A DNA stretch of 64,000 nt from contig NW_005198243.1 of the NCBI RefSeq assembly GCF_000372725.1, positions 581,465-645,464 of the forward strand, in the 5' to 3' direction. Below, one piece after another: positions 40,660-55,870 of the stretch (its first letter is position 1; each line of letters opens with the position of its first letter). Position numbers and translations under genes: made by a program. The notes under the pieces were generated by a model. The model was not told the DNA's origin and searched no databases. It saw only the letters and a program-made list of their open reading frames with translations. This stretch comes from Emiliania huxleyi CCMP1516. Taxonomy: Eukaryota > Haptophyta > Isochrysidales > Noelaerhabdaceae.

Positions 40660-40962
40660 TGTGACTGGCCCTCAGTCACTTGTGCTGCGGCTTGTGTGAG
40701 CGACACTGCTCGGCGACTGCCGGCACACTGCAGTGACACTCCCAGTGAGACCGTGCGTTTGGTGTAAGTGGTAAAAGCTAAAACCAAACGCCCAGCACTT
40801 GGCCACATTGGCCCTGGGAGGTCAGATCCTTCTCCTCTGTTGATGGTAACACTTGTCTACTCGCTGGAGCCGAGCAGGAGCAGGGCCCGGCGCACAACCC
40901 CTGGTCAACTCACCCTCCACGCCCCGTACAACAATCAACATCAAGAAAGCCCTGAGGTGCAG
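40660..40962. repeat. Dispersed repeat, copy at 40.7-40.9 kb
   Basis: CTCAGTCACTTGTGCTGCGG, GCTCGGCGACTGCCGGCACA and GTTGATG...ACTTGTCTAC followed by GGCGCACAACCCCTG occur here as one continuous segment. The same segment occurs at 44457-44490 plus 45274-45480, where it is interrupted by an inserted element. Confidence 0.75.
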
Positions 40963-42504
40963 CAGCCCGCAGGAATCAGTGGACCATGCACAAACCTCCA
41001 CCGTCCCGGATTCGCCTCTCTCCACTCTCAGATACGTTCGCACGCGACGACTAGGCGCATGGCAGCACAGTCCTGTGCACCCTTTCACCCTTGTCATCAC
41101 TGCCCCGGCGCCCACGCCTCGACCTTCTTGGTCCGACAGGTCCTCTCCATGGCCTAGGCAGCCGTGTTCGCCCTCGCCCCAGGTAAAGAAGGCGCCGTCG
41201 GCGGTGACGGTGAGGCTGTGGTAGACCCCAGCTGACGTAGCGACGACGCGTCGGCCAGAAAAGGCCTGGATCTTCTTGGGCAGCAGCTGGTGCTGCGTGT
41301 CACCGTGGCCCAGCTGGCCATAGATTCCCCAGCCCCAGCTCCAGACAGCGCCGTCGGCGGTGAGGGCGAGGTTGTGGTTCTCTCCAGCCGACACAGCGAT
41401 GACGCGCTGGTCAGCCAAGGCCTCAACCTTCTTGGGCAGCAGCTGGTCCTGCTCGTCGCCGTGGCCCAGCATGCCATCGCTTTCAGAGCCCCAGCTCCAG
41501 AGGGCGCCGTCGGCGGTAAGGGCGAGGCTGTGGCTGCCTCCAGCCGACACAGCGACGACGCGCTGGCCACTAAAGGCCTCGACCTTCTTGGGCAGCAGCT
41601 GGTGCTGTATATCGCCGTGGCCCAACCGGCCAGAGTCTCCCCAGCCCCAGCTCCAGAGAGCACCGTCGGCGGTAAGGGCGAGGCTATGGGACCATGCAGC
41701 CGACACAGCGACGACGCGCTGGCCAGCAAAGGCCTCGATCTTCTTGGGCAGCAGCTGGTCCTGCTCGTCGCCGTGGCCCAGCATGCCATCGCTTCCAGAG
41801 CCCCAGCTCCAGATGGCGCCGTCGGCGGTGATGGCGAAGCTGTGCGCCCATCCAGCCGACACAGCGACGACGCGCTGGTCAGCAAAGGCCTCGACCTTCT
41901 TGGGCAGCAGCTGGCCCTGCTCGTCGCCGTGGCCCAACCGGCCGTCGCCTCCAAAGCCCCAGCTCCAGACACCGCCGCTGGTGAGGGCGAGGTTGTGCAC
42001 ATCTCCAGCGGAGACGCTCACGGCGCGCTCGCCTCCCAGCGTCGAGGGGAGGCGGGTCGGCGTGTTGAGCTGCGTCACGCCCTCGCCGTGGCCAAGGAGG
42101 CCTGGGGCCCCCTCGCCGCCGCACGACGAGAGCCGCCCCTCGCCGTCGATGAAGACGCTGTACTGATAGCCTGCCGCCGCCCTCACCGGCGGGTTGGCCT
42201 CGCGCAGCAGCGCAGAATAGCACAGCCACCGCACGGCGCAGCCCTCGTCCTCCGGCTGCGCCGGCAGCTCGAATCCGCGCTCTTGCACCCACAAGCGGAT
42301 GCCCTCCAGCGCAAGCGAGGCGTGGAAGAGGAGCGAGACGGCCGCGACTCGTGCGATGTCGGCGGGGTCGCAGTGAGAGAGGGCGCGCACGAGGAGCTCC
42401 GTGGGGAGGTCGAGGAGGCGGGTGGGCGGCGGCGTGTCTGGCGAGGGAGCAGCGGTGGAGGCGGAGGCGAGGCGGCGCGAGCGGCTGCGCGGTTGGGTGG
42501 ACAT
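40822..42504 (-). CDS. RCC1-repeat F-box-like protein, inverted paralogue with frameshifted tail
   Basis: The start ATG at 42504 (MSTQPRSRSRRLAS) aligns with the start of the 20349 gene; the F-box-like segment LLDLPTELLVRALSHCDPAD is identical. About seven RCC1-type units follow, one more than in the other copy. Close to the end, after LGHGEDLSDQ, an 11-bp deletion relative to the other copy shifts the frame. The protein therefore loses the LLPKKVEAW ending and runs on for about 100 residues through former 3' flank into the dispersed repeat, ending at 40822. The fold of the propeller is probably unaffected. Homology between the two loci covers about 20211-21903 and 40963-42672, in inverted orientation. 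Confidence 0.75.
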   Translation of the reverse strand: MSTQPRSRSRRLASASTAAPSPDTPPPTRLLDLPTELLVRALSHCDPADIARVAAVSLLFHASLALEGIRLWVQERGFELPAQPEDEGCAVRWLCYSALLREANPPVRAAAGYQYSVFIDGEGRLSSCGGEGAPGLLGHGEGVTQLNTPTRLPSTLGGERAVSVSAGDVHNLALTSGGVWSWGFGGDGRLGHGDEQGQLLPKKVEAFADQRVVAVSAGWAHSFAITADGAIWSWGSGSDGMLGHGDEQDQLLPKKIEAFAGQRVVAVSAAWSHSLALTADGALWSWGWGDSGRLGHGDIQHQLLPKKVEAFSGQRVVAVSAGGSHSLALTADGALWSWGSESDGMLGHGDEQDQLLPKKVEALADQRVIAVSAGENHNLALTADGAVWSWGWGIYGQLGHGDTQHQLLPKKIQAFSGRRVVATSAGVYHSLTVTADGAFFTWGEGEHGCLGHGEDLSDQEGRGVGAGAVMTRVKGCTGLCCHAPSRRVRTYLRVERGESGTVEVCAWSTDSCGLLHLRAFLMLIVVRGVEGELTRGCAPGPAPARLQRVDKCYHQQRRRI

Positions 42505-43244
42505 GTATATATGTCCCGAGGGAAAGAAAAACACACGTCGCGAGAAAAAGAAAACTCGGTGGCCCACATGTTCGTGAGGACAGCACTGGAAAGCGTCGAT
42601 TCCGATGGTACGGGACCCCTCGGTCGTCTCGCCCTCCCTCGCTGGTTGGACAACAAACACGGTACAGGATGGAGGACGGCACACGCCAAAAGAAAGAAAG
42701 AAAGAAATCAGACAAGCAGCGAGAGAAAAGAAGAAAGAAAACAGACAACCAAGGAGGACCCTATAGAGCTCTACCTACGAAGGACGAAAGCAGCGTTGCT
42801 TTTGCGGCCCGACGATGACAAGCACAAGGTGGCCCCTTTTTTGAGTCTGGAATTTGGGTTTCACTATACCCGCGGTACCTCCGAGATCGCTCTCTCTATT
42901 GCGTGCCATCTTGACGCCGCCGCCGCGCGGCATTGGGTCTGCACGGATCGAGATGCGGCGCGAGACCCGCAAGTGCCCGTCGGGTCCGAAGCCCCTCGGG
43001 GATGACGACCTCCGCCACCCATCGCCCTCGCTCGACTCCCGCCTTGATGGTCAGGGCGACCATCCGAACAGTCGAGCCCGGCTTGGAAGTGATCGAAATG
43101 CCGATGTCCTCCACTTTCAGCGTAGCCACGCCGAGCAGGCCGTTGTTCGCATCGCGCATCGGCGAACCCCTTGGTCAGCACATCCTTGAGTGCCTCGGTC
43201 GTAAAGGTCGAGTCGCACTGGTACAGGAAGCTCTGCGCGACGAC
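42505..43244. other. Region between RCC1 copy and GT15 remnant, possible minus-strand coding fragment
   Basis: On the minus strand around 43210-42990 two adjoining frames read FLYQCDSTFTTEALKDVL and LLGVATLKVEDIGISITS, which look protein-like, but a frame change separates them and no family was recognised. Positions 42675-42760 are rich in AAAGAAAG. No confident gene can be called. Confidence 0.3.
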
Positions 43245-44001
43245 GGCCGCGCCTATTTGCAGATTTCTTTTTTGGACCGTCGCGTTTTTCTTTTTGCGGT
43301 GTGGAAGCTGGCGGCAGCGGAGGGACTGGAGCACATCGTGCGGATCGACACCGATTCGAACCTGCCGTGCGGCGAGCGCGCTAGCGCCGCCGGCAGGGCA
43401 GTCAAGCTGCTGTCGCTGATGCGTGAGCACAACCTAAGCTACGGCTTCTACCACCGTAACTGGGAGTCACCGGACTTTGCTATCGGCTTCAACGCGGCTG
43501 CCAGGCGACACGTCGAGACCGCACGCCTCAGCCTAGCAAACACCTTTGGTGGGTACACCACGTTCGGCAGCCGCGAAAAAGGCAGCGGCAAAATCTTTGA
43601 GCTCGGTCGCTCTGACTACGAGCCGGCGCGCTTCTTTTACAACAATGTGGAGGTGGCGCGCGTCAGCCACTTCCAGCGGCCCGACGTGCAGGCCTTCACG
43701 CGCGCTATACGCCGGAGCGGCGGCATCTTCCGGCACCGGTGGGGCGACGGCACGCGATCGTGCGCTACATGCAGGTGGCGCTTTTCGCGCGGCCGGAGGA
43801 GGTGCGGTGTCTCACTTCGGAGCTGCTCGCCTACTGCCACGCGGGCTGCTGCGTCGGCCTGACCGGCGACGACGGCAACGAGGCTGTCTGCTGCGACCCG
43901 TGTCTGCAGCGACCAGCGTGGCCATCGTGCGCAAACAGATTCCCTCCTGGGTGGACGCGGAGGGATGTTGCCTGGGCATGAAGGAGAGCTGCTACCGATG
44001 A
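43245..44001 (+). pseudogene. GT15 (KRE2/MNT1-type) mannosyltransferase fragment with frameshift
   Basis: Plus-strand sequence reads EHIVRIDTDSNLP (the DxD-like motif), MREHNLSYGFYHRN, NNVEVARVSHFQRPDVQAF and GGIFRHRWGD, in the order expected for GT15 alpha-1,2-mannosyltransferases. Directly after RWGD, near 43745, the frame must shift by one or two bases to continue as HAIVRYMQVALFARPEEV, the expected IRxxxxxLF segment. A further frame change is needed near 43870 to reach the end. Only the catalytic C-terminal half is visible and no N-terminal membrane anchor is found, so this is probably a decayed or truncated copy. Sequencing error in a homopolymer is an alternative for the first shift. 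Confidence 0.5.
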
Positions 44002-44490
44002 CACCCAGCCTTCCCGTTCTCGTAAACAAGGAAACAAAAGGTGAACCGTGCCCCGTCTGATTTTTCTTCTTTTTGCGGGCTCGAAAGATTCGGTAGATCC
44101 AGGTTATAATGAACCGATAAAGGGTGTGGATGCTGGGTTGAACAAAATCGGAGGACCGCGACCCACCTCGCCACAGACGGTCCCGCGCCTCGCCGCTATG
44201 ACGGCGGCACGGCCGCAGCTCATGTGCGTGCCGCCGTCTTTGTCCGGAGTGAATACTCCAACGCGCTCGTCGGTGACGGTGTCCTCCAACCTGCGCCGCG
44301 CTCGGCGAACCTCGACAGCGCCTTCGGTGGCATGCAGCTCTTTGCGACAGAAGCCTGGAGAGCAGCTCCTCTGCTGCTCACACACTCTGCACAGCTGACA
44401 CAGCCTACTGTGCGGCTGCCACAGCTGTGACAGCGATGGGCTCGCCCTCACTGGCCCTCAGTCACTTGTGCTGCGGCTTGTGTGAGCGAC
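44002..44490. other. Intergenic region ending in the dispersed repeat
   Basis: A minus-strand frame around 44120-44340 (VGVFTPDKDGGTHMSCG) may be an exon fragment of an unknown gene. Positions 44457-44490 are the left part of the dispersed repeat also found at 40671. Confidence 0.3.
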
Positions 44491-45273
44491 CGCAGTGAAA
44501 CCACCCCGGGGCCAACCCGCTTCGGTTTCGTCGCCAAGAGTGTACTCTTGGGCCCCGAACCCGAATAAAAAAACGTGCACCCCCTTCGAGTGTATCTTGA
44601 GTGTTGCTGTGGAGCGTCCGGTTTCAACACGCGCTCGCGCGCTCGCTTCTGCTGGCGCCCAGAGAACATGTTGCACCACAAGCGGCTCCCGGCGGAGCCC
44701 AACTGCTCGCACTCGACAAGGCAGTCCATCCACTCGCGGCAGCTGAAGTCGAACTTCCACTCGATACGGCTCGCGCCGGATTGTGAGCTCGGCGAGCGAG
44801 GTCGGAGAGCGACCTTCAGTTGGCCCAAGCCGCACGCCACTGAGGCAGAGCGGCCGTGCGCGTACGGCGCCGTACGCGCACGGCCGCTCTGCACCGACCG
44901 CAGCGCTGCGTTGCGACCGCAATGGCTCAGCTCAGCCAGGGCTAGCTCGCCCGAGCTCGGAGCCGCCGGCGGTCATGGCAGCAACAAAGGTTTGACGGGT
45001 CGCTCGGTGCAGGAGGGCACTGCAGTAGAGGTGCAGAGGCCGTCCGGCGCGCGCGCGATGGGCTACAGCTTCATTGGCAGCTACCAGAGCGCGTCTGGAG
45101 CGCTGCCGTTGTGTGACCCACGTCCAAGCGGCGCTTCCGGCCTGAAACGCGCCTCTTTTTACGCTTTTCATTGGAGAGGGGGGGACGAGGTCTCATCAAC
45201 TTCGAAACCGCCTTTGAAAGGGGGGAAATGCGTCCGTCCCTGAGCGGGTTGGGAAGGGGGCGGTTTCACTGCG
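44491..45273. mobile_element. 783-bp DNA-transposon-like insertion with 12-bp TIRs
   Basis: The element begins CGCAGTGAAACC (44491-44502) and ends with the exact reverse complement GGTTTCACTGCG (45262-45273). It interrupts the dispersed repeat that is continuous at 40671-40730: the left flank ends GTGAGCGAC and the right flank continues ACTGCTCGGCG, so the empty site is visible inside the same window. The target-site duplication is short or blurred. No transposase was recognised, so it is non-autonomous. It contains a perfect 48-bp palindrome. Confidence 0.8.
44845..44892. repeat. Perfect 48-bp palindrome
   Basis: Two 24-bp arms (44845-44868 and 44869-44892) are exact reverse complements without spacer. 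It lies within the TIR element and could extrude as a cruciform or fold as a hairpin in RNA. Confidence 0.95.
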
Positions 45274-45480
45274 CACTGCTCGGCGACTGCCGGCACACTG
45301 TGATACCATGGGTGTGAGGTAAAACCACGCTACCAGCGCTTGGTCACATCGGCCCCGAGGTCAGATCCATCTACTCTGTTGATGACAAGACTTGTCTACC
45401 GGCTGGAGCAGAGCAGGAGGGCTTGGCGCACAACCCCTGTTCAACTCACCCTCCACACCCCGTATATGACTCTGAAAAAT
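45274..45480. repeat. Dispersed repeat, right part after the insertion
   Basis: This continues the segment found at 40709-40930 (GCTCGGCGACTGCCGGCACA through GGCGCACAACCCCTG and CAACTCACCCTCCAC) with about 10-15 percent differences. Confidence 0.75.
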
Positions 45481-45762
45481 TGCCAAAAGAGCCCCCCCCC
45501 CCCCAACGGGGTCTGATGTGGAGGGTGGAGAGCGCGCTGACCCCTGGGCATGGCCCCTCTGGGCATGAGCTGGGTCGGCCTCCTCCTGGTCTGCAACTCG
45601 CGCAGCGGGGGTCCGCGTTGCCGGCGGGCTGTTCTACTCGCAGCCGTACTCATCGCCACCCCGCGCAGACGCCACAGCGGGCCCGCCGGGGCTAGAGGCC
45701 CGCCAGCTGCGCGGCATCCGACGAGCTGGCCGCCAACGGGCGCACCGGGCTGCAAAATTTGG

Positions 45763-46658
45763 TGCGCGCTCACTGGTTGGGTAGTAGTCTAAGTTCTGAG
45801 CCTCGCGGCTTAACGGGTCTAAGTGTGGCTAGCCACGCTGGAGTGCTTACGCGGTCTAAGATCAGCGGGAGCCTCTTACACCGGCTAAGTCGGCCATGGC
45901 ACGCGATATACGGCGCTCGCGCCCAAATTTTCTTCGCCTGCGCGGCGGGCGATCGATCCTCCTCATGCTCAGCAATCGCCGCCTCAGCATCCTCCTCTTC
46001 CGATTCTCGTTGCTGCTTCTTGAGCGCACTTCGGCGACATCTAGCCAAATAGTTCTCACAAATAGCCTCAAGCTCAAACAAACGCATGTCAGAGAAGCCT
46101 GTGTATGCTGGTCCTCTTTGAACGATCCGCGCGTGAGGTAGCATAGGGCCTTGTTGGCAGCAGCCAGCTTGTTGCGCTGCTTCGTTGCGATGAGCTGATT
46201 GGGATCGCAGAAGTGCATGCCAAGCACCGCCACGATCTTGAAGCAGAACACATCGCAACCGCATCGTCCGCACTGCCATCGGCATGCCGCGCCCGCCGCT
46301 TCGCCGCAGCCGCCTTAAGGCACGCATAGCGGCAGCACATGGTACGGTGCGCGTACTTGAGCAGGCGTTGCGCGCCGCAAGTAGCGCACTGGCCCTGGGA
46401 GACGGCGATATGGCGTCGTGCGCGGCATACGCTGGTCGGGACCGCGTCCAGGTATTTTTCGGGTAAACCTGGACTTTTGCAGGTATACCCGGGTTTTACC
46501 CGGAGTTGGCCTCGTGTCGTCTAAGTTCATGGCCCCCGGCCTTCCAGCGTCTAAGTCTGAGCCCGGCTCCGTGCGGGGGCTAAGTTGAGCGCTCGCTCGC
46601 TGCAGAGGCTAAGTGTAGAGCGACCCTCTAGCCCTACTACCCAACCATTGCGCGCTCA
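45763..46658. mobile_element. DNA-transposon-like element with 25-bp TIRs and TCTAAGT subterminal repeats
   Basis: The left end TGCGCGCTCACTGGTTGGGT continuing AGTAG and the right end (46634-46658, reversed) match at 22 of 25 positions. Multiple short GTCTAAGT/GGCTAAGT motifs lie inside both ends (45787-45890 and 46518-46612). A minus-strand coding remnant in the centre, with frame changes, reads CATCGAQRLLKYAHRTMCC, VFCFKIVAVLGMHFCDPNQL and YTGFSDMRLFELEAICENYL; its family was not recognised but it may be a decayed transposase or passenger gene. Clustered subterminal motifs plus TIRs are typical of DNA transposons. Confidence 0.65.
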
Positions 46659-46862
46659 GGATGCCCGCCCTGGAGCACGAGGTGCAACTGGAAAAGTTTC
46701 CAGTCTCACTTGGATGCGTACGACGTGTCGCTCACAGGACGCCGTGTGCTTCCCTCGCGAGAGCCTCGTACGGTCGTATACGTCGCTCCCGCGTCACAAC
46801 TGTGAGGCACAGTCCGCATGCACCCCTGGGATGCGAGAGATGGGGCGCGATTACGAGCCTGG

Positions 46863-49049
46863 TCACGCTGCCTTCCGCGCCCCGTCCCAGTCCCGGATCA
46901 TCCGGCGCAGCATGTGGTGCGGGAAGAGGCTAGTGTTCTCGAGCTCGCCGCCCGTCATCGGGCTCGTCGACTTGGTCGCGAGCCAGCGCTCGATCGCCGT
47001 CCGCTCGTAAGCATGCCCATCCGCCGCCATCACCGGGTCGCTCATGACCTCGGTCGTGATCGGGCAGACGAAGTCGGCTGGTGGCTCCTCCTCCTCCTCC
47101 CCCGAAGGCGGCCTCTCTGCAGCCAAAGAGCACGACACCTGCTTGTCGGGCGCCCGCCTCTCCTCCAGCCTCACGCTCTCCTCGAGCGCCGCCGCCAACT
47201 CCGCCTCCTCCTCCGCCGCCAGCGCTGCAACATCCTCGGGCTCCCGCGACGGCCCAGCGCCGCCTCCGCCGCCCTTCCCCTTCTTCTTCTTCTTGCCCTT
47301 CTTGCTCTCCTTGGCGCGCTCCGCCTCCTTCTCCGCCTCCTCCTCCGCCAGCAGCGCCTCGGCATGCCGCGCCGCCTCCGCCTCTGCCACCGCTCTCTCC
47401 GCCTCCCTCGCTGCTGCCTTCTCCGACGCCTCCGCCGCCGCATGCTCCTCGATGACGCGCACGCACTCGGCGTTGCCCTCCTCCTTGGCCATCTGCAGCG
47501 CCGTCTTGCCGCTCGCAGAGCACAACGCCGCGTCTGCGCCCGCGCGCAGCAGGTAGAGGACGACGGCGAAATGGCCGTTGTCGGCGGCGCACATCAGCGC
47601 GGTGACGCCGTCGCTGCTCTGCAGGTTGATCTCCGCGCCGCGCTGCAGCAGCAGCAAGTCGACCACCCGCTCGTGGCCGTAGCCGGAGGCGTACATCAGC
47701 GCGGTGTTGCCGTTGCTGTTCTGCAAGTCGATCTCTGCGTCGTGCAAAAGCAGCAAATCGACCACCCGCTCGTGGCCATTAGTGGCGGCAAGCATCAGAG
47801 CGGTGATGCCGCTCACATCGTCTTCGTCTACCGCGCAAGTCGCGTTGACCCGCCCGCCGCTGTCAAGCCACGCCAGCAGCGCCGCCTCTTCGCCTCGCGC
47901 AGCCGCCTGCCTGGCCTCTTCGGAAAGGCTGCCCGGTGAGCCGGAAGAGGCCGCGGCCCTCGCTCCCGCCGCCGCCTCGCCCGAGGAAGCGCCGCCCGCA
48001 CTGCCCGCCGCCTCGCGCTGGGCCGCAGTCACCTCCTCGATGTGCTGCCGGAAGGCGCCGACGCAGGCGGCGTGACCCTCCTCCTTGGCATACTGCAGCG
48101 CGGACTTGCCGTCGTCAGAGCGCAGCGCCGCGTCTGCACCCGCGCGAAGCAAGCGGAGGACGACGGCGGGGCAACCTTCGCCAGCGGCGCACATCAGCGC
48201 GGTTTCGCCGTTGGCGTCCTGAAAGTCGATCTCCGCGCCGCGCTGCAGCAGCAGCTCGACCACCCGCTCGTGGGCTTGGCTGGCGGCGTCCATCAGCGCG
48301 GTGCCGCCGTTGCCGTCCTTCAAGTCGATCTCCGCGCCGTGCAGAAGCAGCAGCTCGACCGCCCGCTCGTGGCCGTTGCTGGCGGCGAGCATCAGCGCGG
48401 TGTTGCCTCTGCAGTTCTGCAGGTTGATATCCGCGCCGCGCTGCAACAGAAGATCGACCACCCGCTCGCGGCCGTTTACGGCGGCGATGATCAGCGCGGT
48501 GCCGCCGTTGCCGTCCTGCTTGTTGATCTCCGCGCCGCGCTGCAACAGAAGATCGACCACCCGCTCGTGGCCATGCTGGGCGGCGGCCATCAGCGCGGTG
48601 CCACCTCTGCAGGTCTGCAAGTCGATCTCTGCGCCGCGCTGCAGCAGCAAGTTGACCACCCGCTCGTGGCCCTGGCTGGCGGCGCACATCAGCGCGGTGC
48701 TGCCGTCGCTGGCCTGCAGGTCGACCTCCGCGCCGCGCTGCAGCAGCAAGTCGACCACCCGCTCGTGGCCTTGGCCGGCGGCGACCGTCAGCGCGGTGCC
48801 GCCGCTGCTTAACTGCAAATCGATCTCCGCGCCGCGCTGCAGCAGCAGCTCGACCGACGGCTCGCGGCCGTTGCCGGCGGCGAGCATCAGCACAGTGACG
48901 CTGCTCATCTCGCCCTCCCCGCAAGTCGCGTTGACCCGCCCGCCGCTGTCGAGCCATGCCAGCAGCGCCGCCTCGTCGCCTCGCCCAGCCACTAACGCCT
49001 CTACGCGTGTTGGCGCCTTCTCTGGCATCTCCGGCGCCCAGAGAGGCAA
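46863..49049 (-). CDS. Ankyrin-repeat U-box protein, probable E3 ubiquitin ligase
   Basis: This is a 728-codon intronless minus-strand frame. About eight ankyrin units in the first 330 residues have phrases such as GGTALMDAASQAHERVVELLL and LQRGAEIDLQ; a linker, then three to four further units (GITALMLAATNGHERVV) at about 410-540. A Glu/Ala/Lys coiled coil with KKKKKGKGGGGG follows. The last 70 residues form a U-box: FVCPITTEVMSDPVMAADGH, AYERTAIERWL and a final PHHMLRRMIRDW helix. The Cys-Pro-Ile and Asp-Pro-Val motifs typical of U-boxes are intact, so E2 binding is likely. Ankyrin units presumably select the substrate. The start may be 49049 or a Met 21 bp later. It belongs to the same family as the 24263-26905 gene. 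Confidence 0.85.
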   Translation of the reverse strand: MPLWAPEMPEKAPTRVEALVAGRGDEAALLAWLDSGGRVNATCGEGEMSSVTVLMLAAGNGREPSVELLLQRGAEIDLQLSSGGTALTVAAGQGHERVVDLLLQRGAEVDLQASDGSTALMCAASQGHERVVNLLLQRGAEIDLQTCRGGTALMAAAQHGHERVVDLLLQRGAEINKQDGNGGTALIIAAVNGRERVVDLLLQRGADINLQNCRGNTALMLAASNGHERAVELLLLHGAEIDLKDGNGGTALMDAASQAHERVVELLLQRGAEIDFQDANGETALMCAAGEGCPAVVLRLLRAGADAALRSDDGKSALQYAKEEGHAACVGAFRQHIEEVTAAQREAAGSAGGASSGEAAAGARAAASSGSPGSLSEEARQAAARGEEAALLAWLDSGGRVNATCAVDEDDVSGITALMLAATNGHERVVDLLLLHDAEIDLQNSNGNTALMYASGYGHERVVDLLLLQRGAEINLQSSDGVTALMCAADNGHFAVVLYLLRAGADAALCSASGKTALQMAKEEGNAECVRVIEEHAAAEASEKAAAREAERAVAEAEAARHAEALLAEEEAEKEAERAKESKKGKKKKKGKGGGGGAGPSREPEDVAALAAEEEAELAAALEESVRLEERRAPDKQVSCSLAAERPPSGEEEEEPPADFVCPITTEVMSDPVMAADGHAYERTAIERWLATKSTSPMTGGELENTSLFPHHMLRRMIRDWDGARKAA

Positions 49050-49233
49050 TAGGGGGAGAAAAGGCGCTCTGTAATGTATTAGAGGCTGCCGTGGGGACGC
49101 GGGGTGGATGGGGTGGGTGGGTGGGTCCTCGCCTCAGCCGGGCCGTGGGGTGGGGGGTTGAAGGAGAAAAACGCCCCGCAGGCGCTGCTCGCCGCCTGCT
49201 GGCTCAGCTCGGCGTAGGCAGCAGGCCGCGAGG

Positions 49234-51644
<2,411 letters not shown>

Positions 51645-51703
51645 AGCGCCCCGCCTGAGCCGCGCCAATAGATAGTCTCGTAGAGCGAATACGGTTTGTC
51701 GCT

Positions 51704-51723
51704 GGGGGGGGGGGGGGGGGGGG
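51704..51723 (+). repeat. Poly-G run of about 20 bases
   Basis: An uninterrupted G tract lies in the 3' flank of the helicase gene. It could form a G-quadruplex; its exact length may be affected by sequencing. Confidence 0.8.
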
Positions 51724-54762
<3,039 letters not shown>

Positions 54763-55225
54763 GGTCGGAGTCACGGCATGAAATCCGGCTGTGAGGGCGG
54801 AGCATGAGCGCGGCGAACACTGCGAGGCAGCCTCTGAGCGCCTCGTCTGACTCACCACGCAGCGAGGCGCAGGCCGCCTGTCCATTACGCTTGCGTGGGA
54901 TATTGTCTCTCTCGGAGAACAGGGCCCTGCATGTGCCCCACTCTGTTGCGCGCGCGGGCGCGTGCAGGCGTGAGTTCATGATACTTATCAGGATGGGTAC
55001 GCCGTGGGGATCAGAATCAGATTTTTGACTGAATCACAAAGTGAGATTAGTGCTCCTAGCACTGCGACCATCTTCGCGACGCACACAGGAATCAAGATTG
55101 TAGATTCACATAAGTCCATCACATGCACATCAAACATGCACACACATGCACACATATGCAGCCTGTACCCCCGTGTTGGGGTTGACCCTGCTGTACCTGC
55201 AACATACGCCTCTCTCTCATACTCA
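54763..55225. other. Intergenic region, no gene recognised
   Basis: Positions 55010-55170 are AT-richer with repeated ACACATGCACA motifs. No family resemblance was found. Confidence 0.3.
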
Positions 55226-55870
55226 TCACTCCTCCTCCTCCCCGGCCGCCTCCGGCCGCCCCAGCACCATCTGCGCTCTCCGCTGCGTCTCGTCCCGCAC
55301 CCGCAGCCGCTCCTCGTGCGCCGCGCGGATGCGGGCGACGCGCTCCAGCGCCGAATTCTCGCGCGAGGGCCCCGGTGGAGGGGCTCGGTGCGCCGAGATG
55401 GGCTGGGCCGGGCCAATGCGTTGCGAGGCCCTCACGGCCATGGCCGCTCGTCGCAGCGCCTCGGTCGGGGGCGGCGGCGGAGCCCTGTAGGCCCTCGCCG
55501 GAGCGTCCGCAGCGTCGGCAGGGCCGGTGTCGTCGCTGGCGGGGGCAACCCTCGGGTCGGGTGGCATCGGGGCGTCGCGAGTGTGAGCGGGCAGCGGCTC
55601 CACCGCCGCCTCTCTGAGGTTTCGTGCCGCATTCAGCTTGGACAGCGCCATCTGGAACCGTGCGGACGAGTCGAGCTCGGCTCGCAGCCGCTCGTTCTCC
55701 GCCTTGAGCTCCTCCATCTCCTGGCGCGACTTCTGCTCCATGAGCTTTGCTTGGGTCGCGGCGCGCTCGGCCATGCGCTCCTCGACCCAGCTCACGGACC
55801 GCTTCAGGCCGCCCGGCTCACCACCCTTGCCGGGGAGATCTTCCATCGTCCACCTGGAGTGCGAACGCAA
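55226..55870 (-). CDS. Coiled-coil protein or C-terminal exon of the large surface protein
   Basis: The minus-strand frame of 214 codons holds a helical, heptad-rich segment (VEERMAERAATQAKLMEQKS, RQEMEELKAENERLRAELD) then a Pro/Ala-rich linker and a second charged helix ending in EEEE. A start at the internal Met (TMEDLPGKGG) is also possible. The frame overlaps the end of the large surface-protein frame, where CTCCAG precedes GTGGACG; an upstream copy of GTGGACG (near 55976) could act as donor. So this segment may be spliced onto the large protein as a cytoplasmic tail, or be its own gene. No catalytic domain is visible. Confidence 0.45.
   Translation of the reverse strand: MRSHSRWTMEDLPGKGGEPGGLKRSVSWVEERMAERAATQAKLMEQKSRQEMEELKAENERLRAELDSSARFQMALSKLNAARNLREAAVEPLPAHTRDAPMPPDPRVAPASDDTGPADAADAPARAYRAPPPPPTEALRRAAMAVRASQRIGPAQPISAHRAPPPGPSRENSALERVARIRAAHEERLRVRDETQRRAQMVLGRPEAAGEEEE

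Noticed and set aside
41290-43005. 571-codon plus-strand frame opposite the second RCC1 gene
   Set aside because: It is the antisense of RCC1 repeats; only the minus strand has the recognised propeller motifs.
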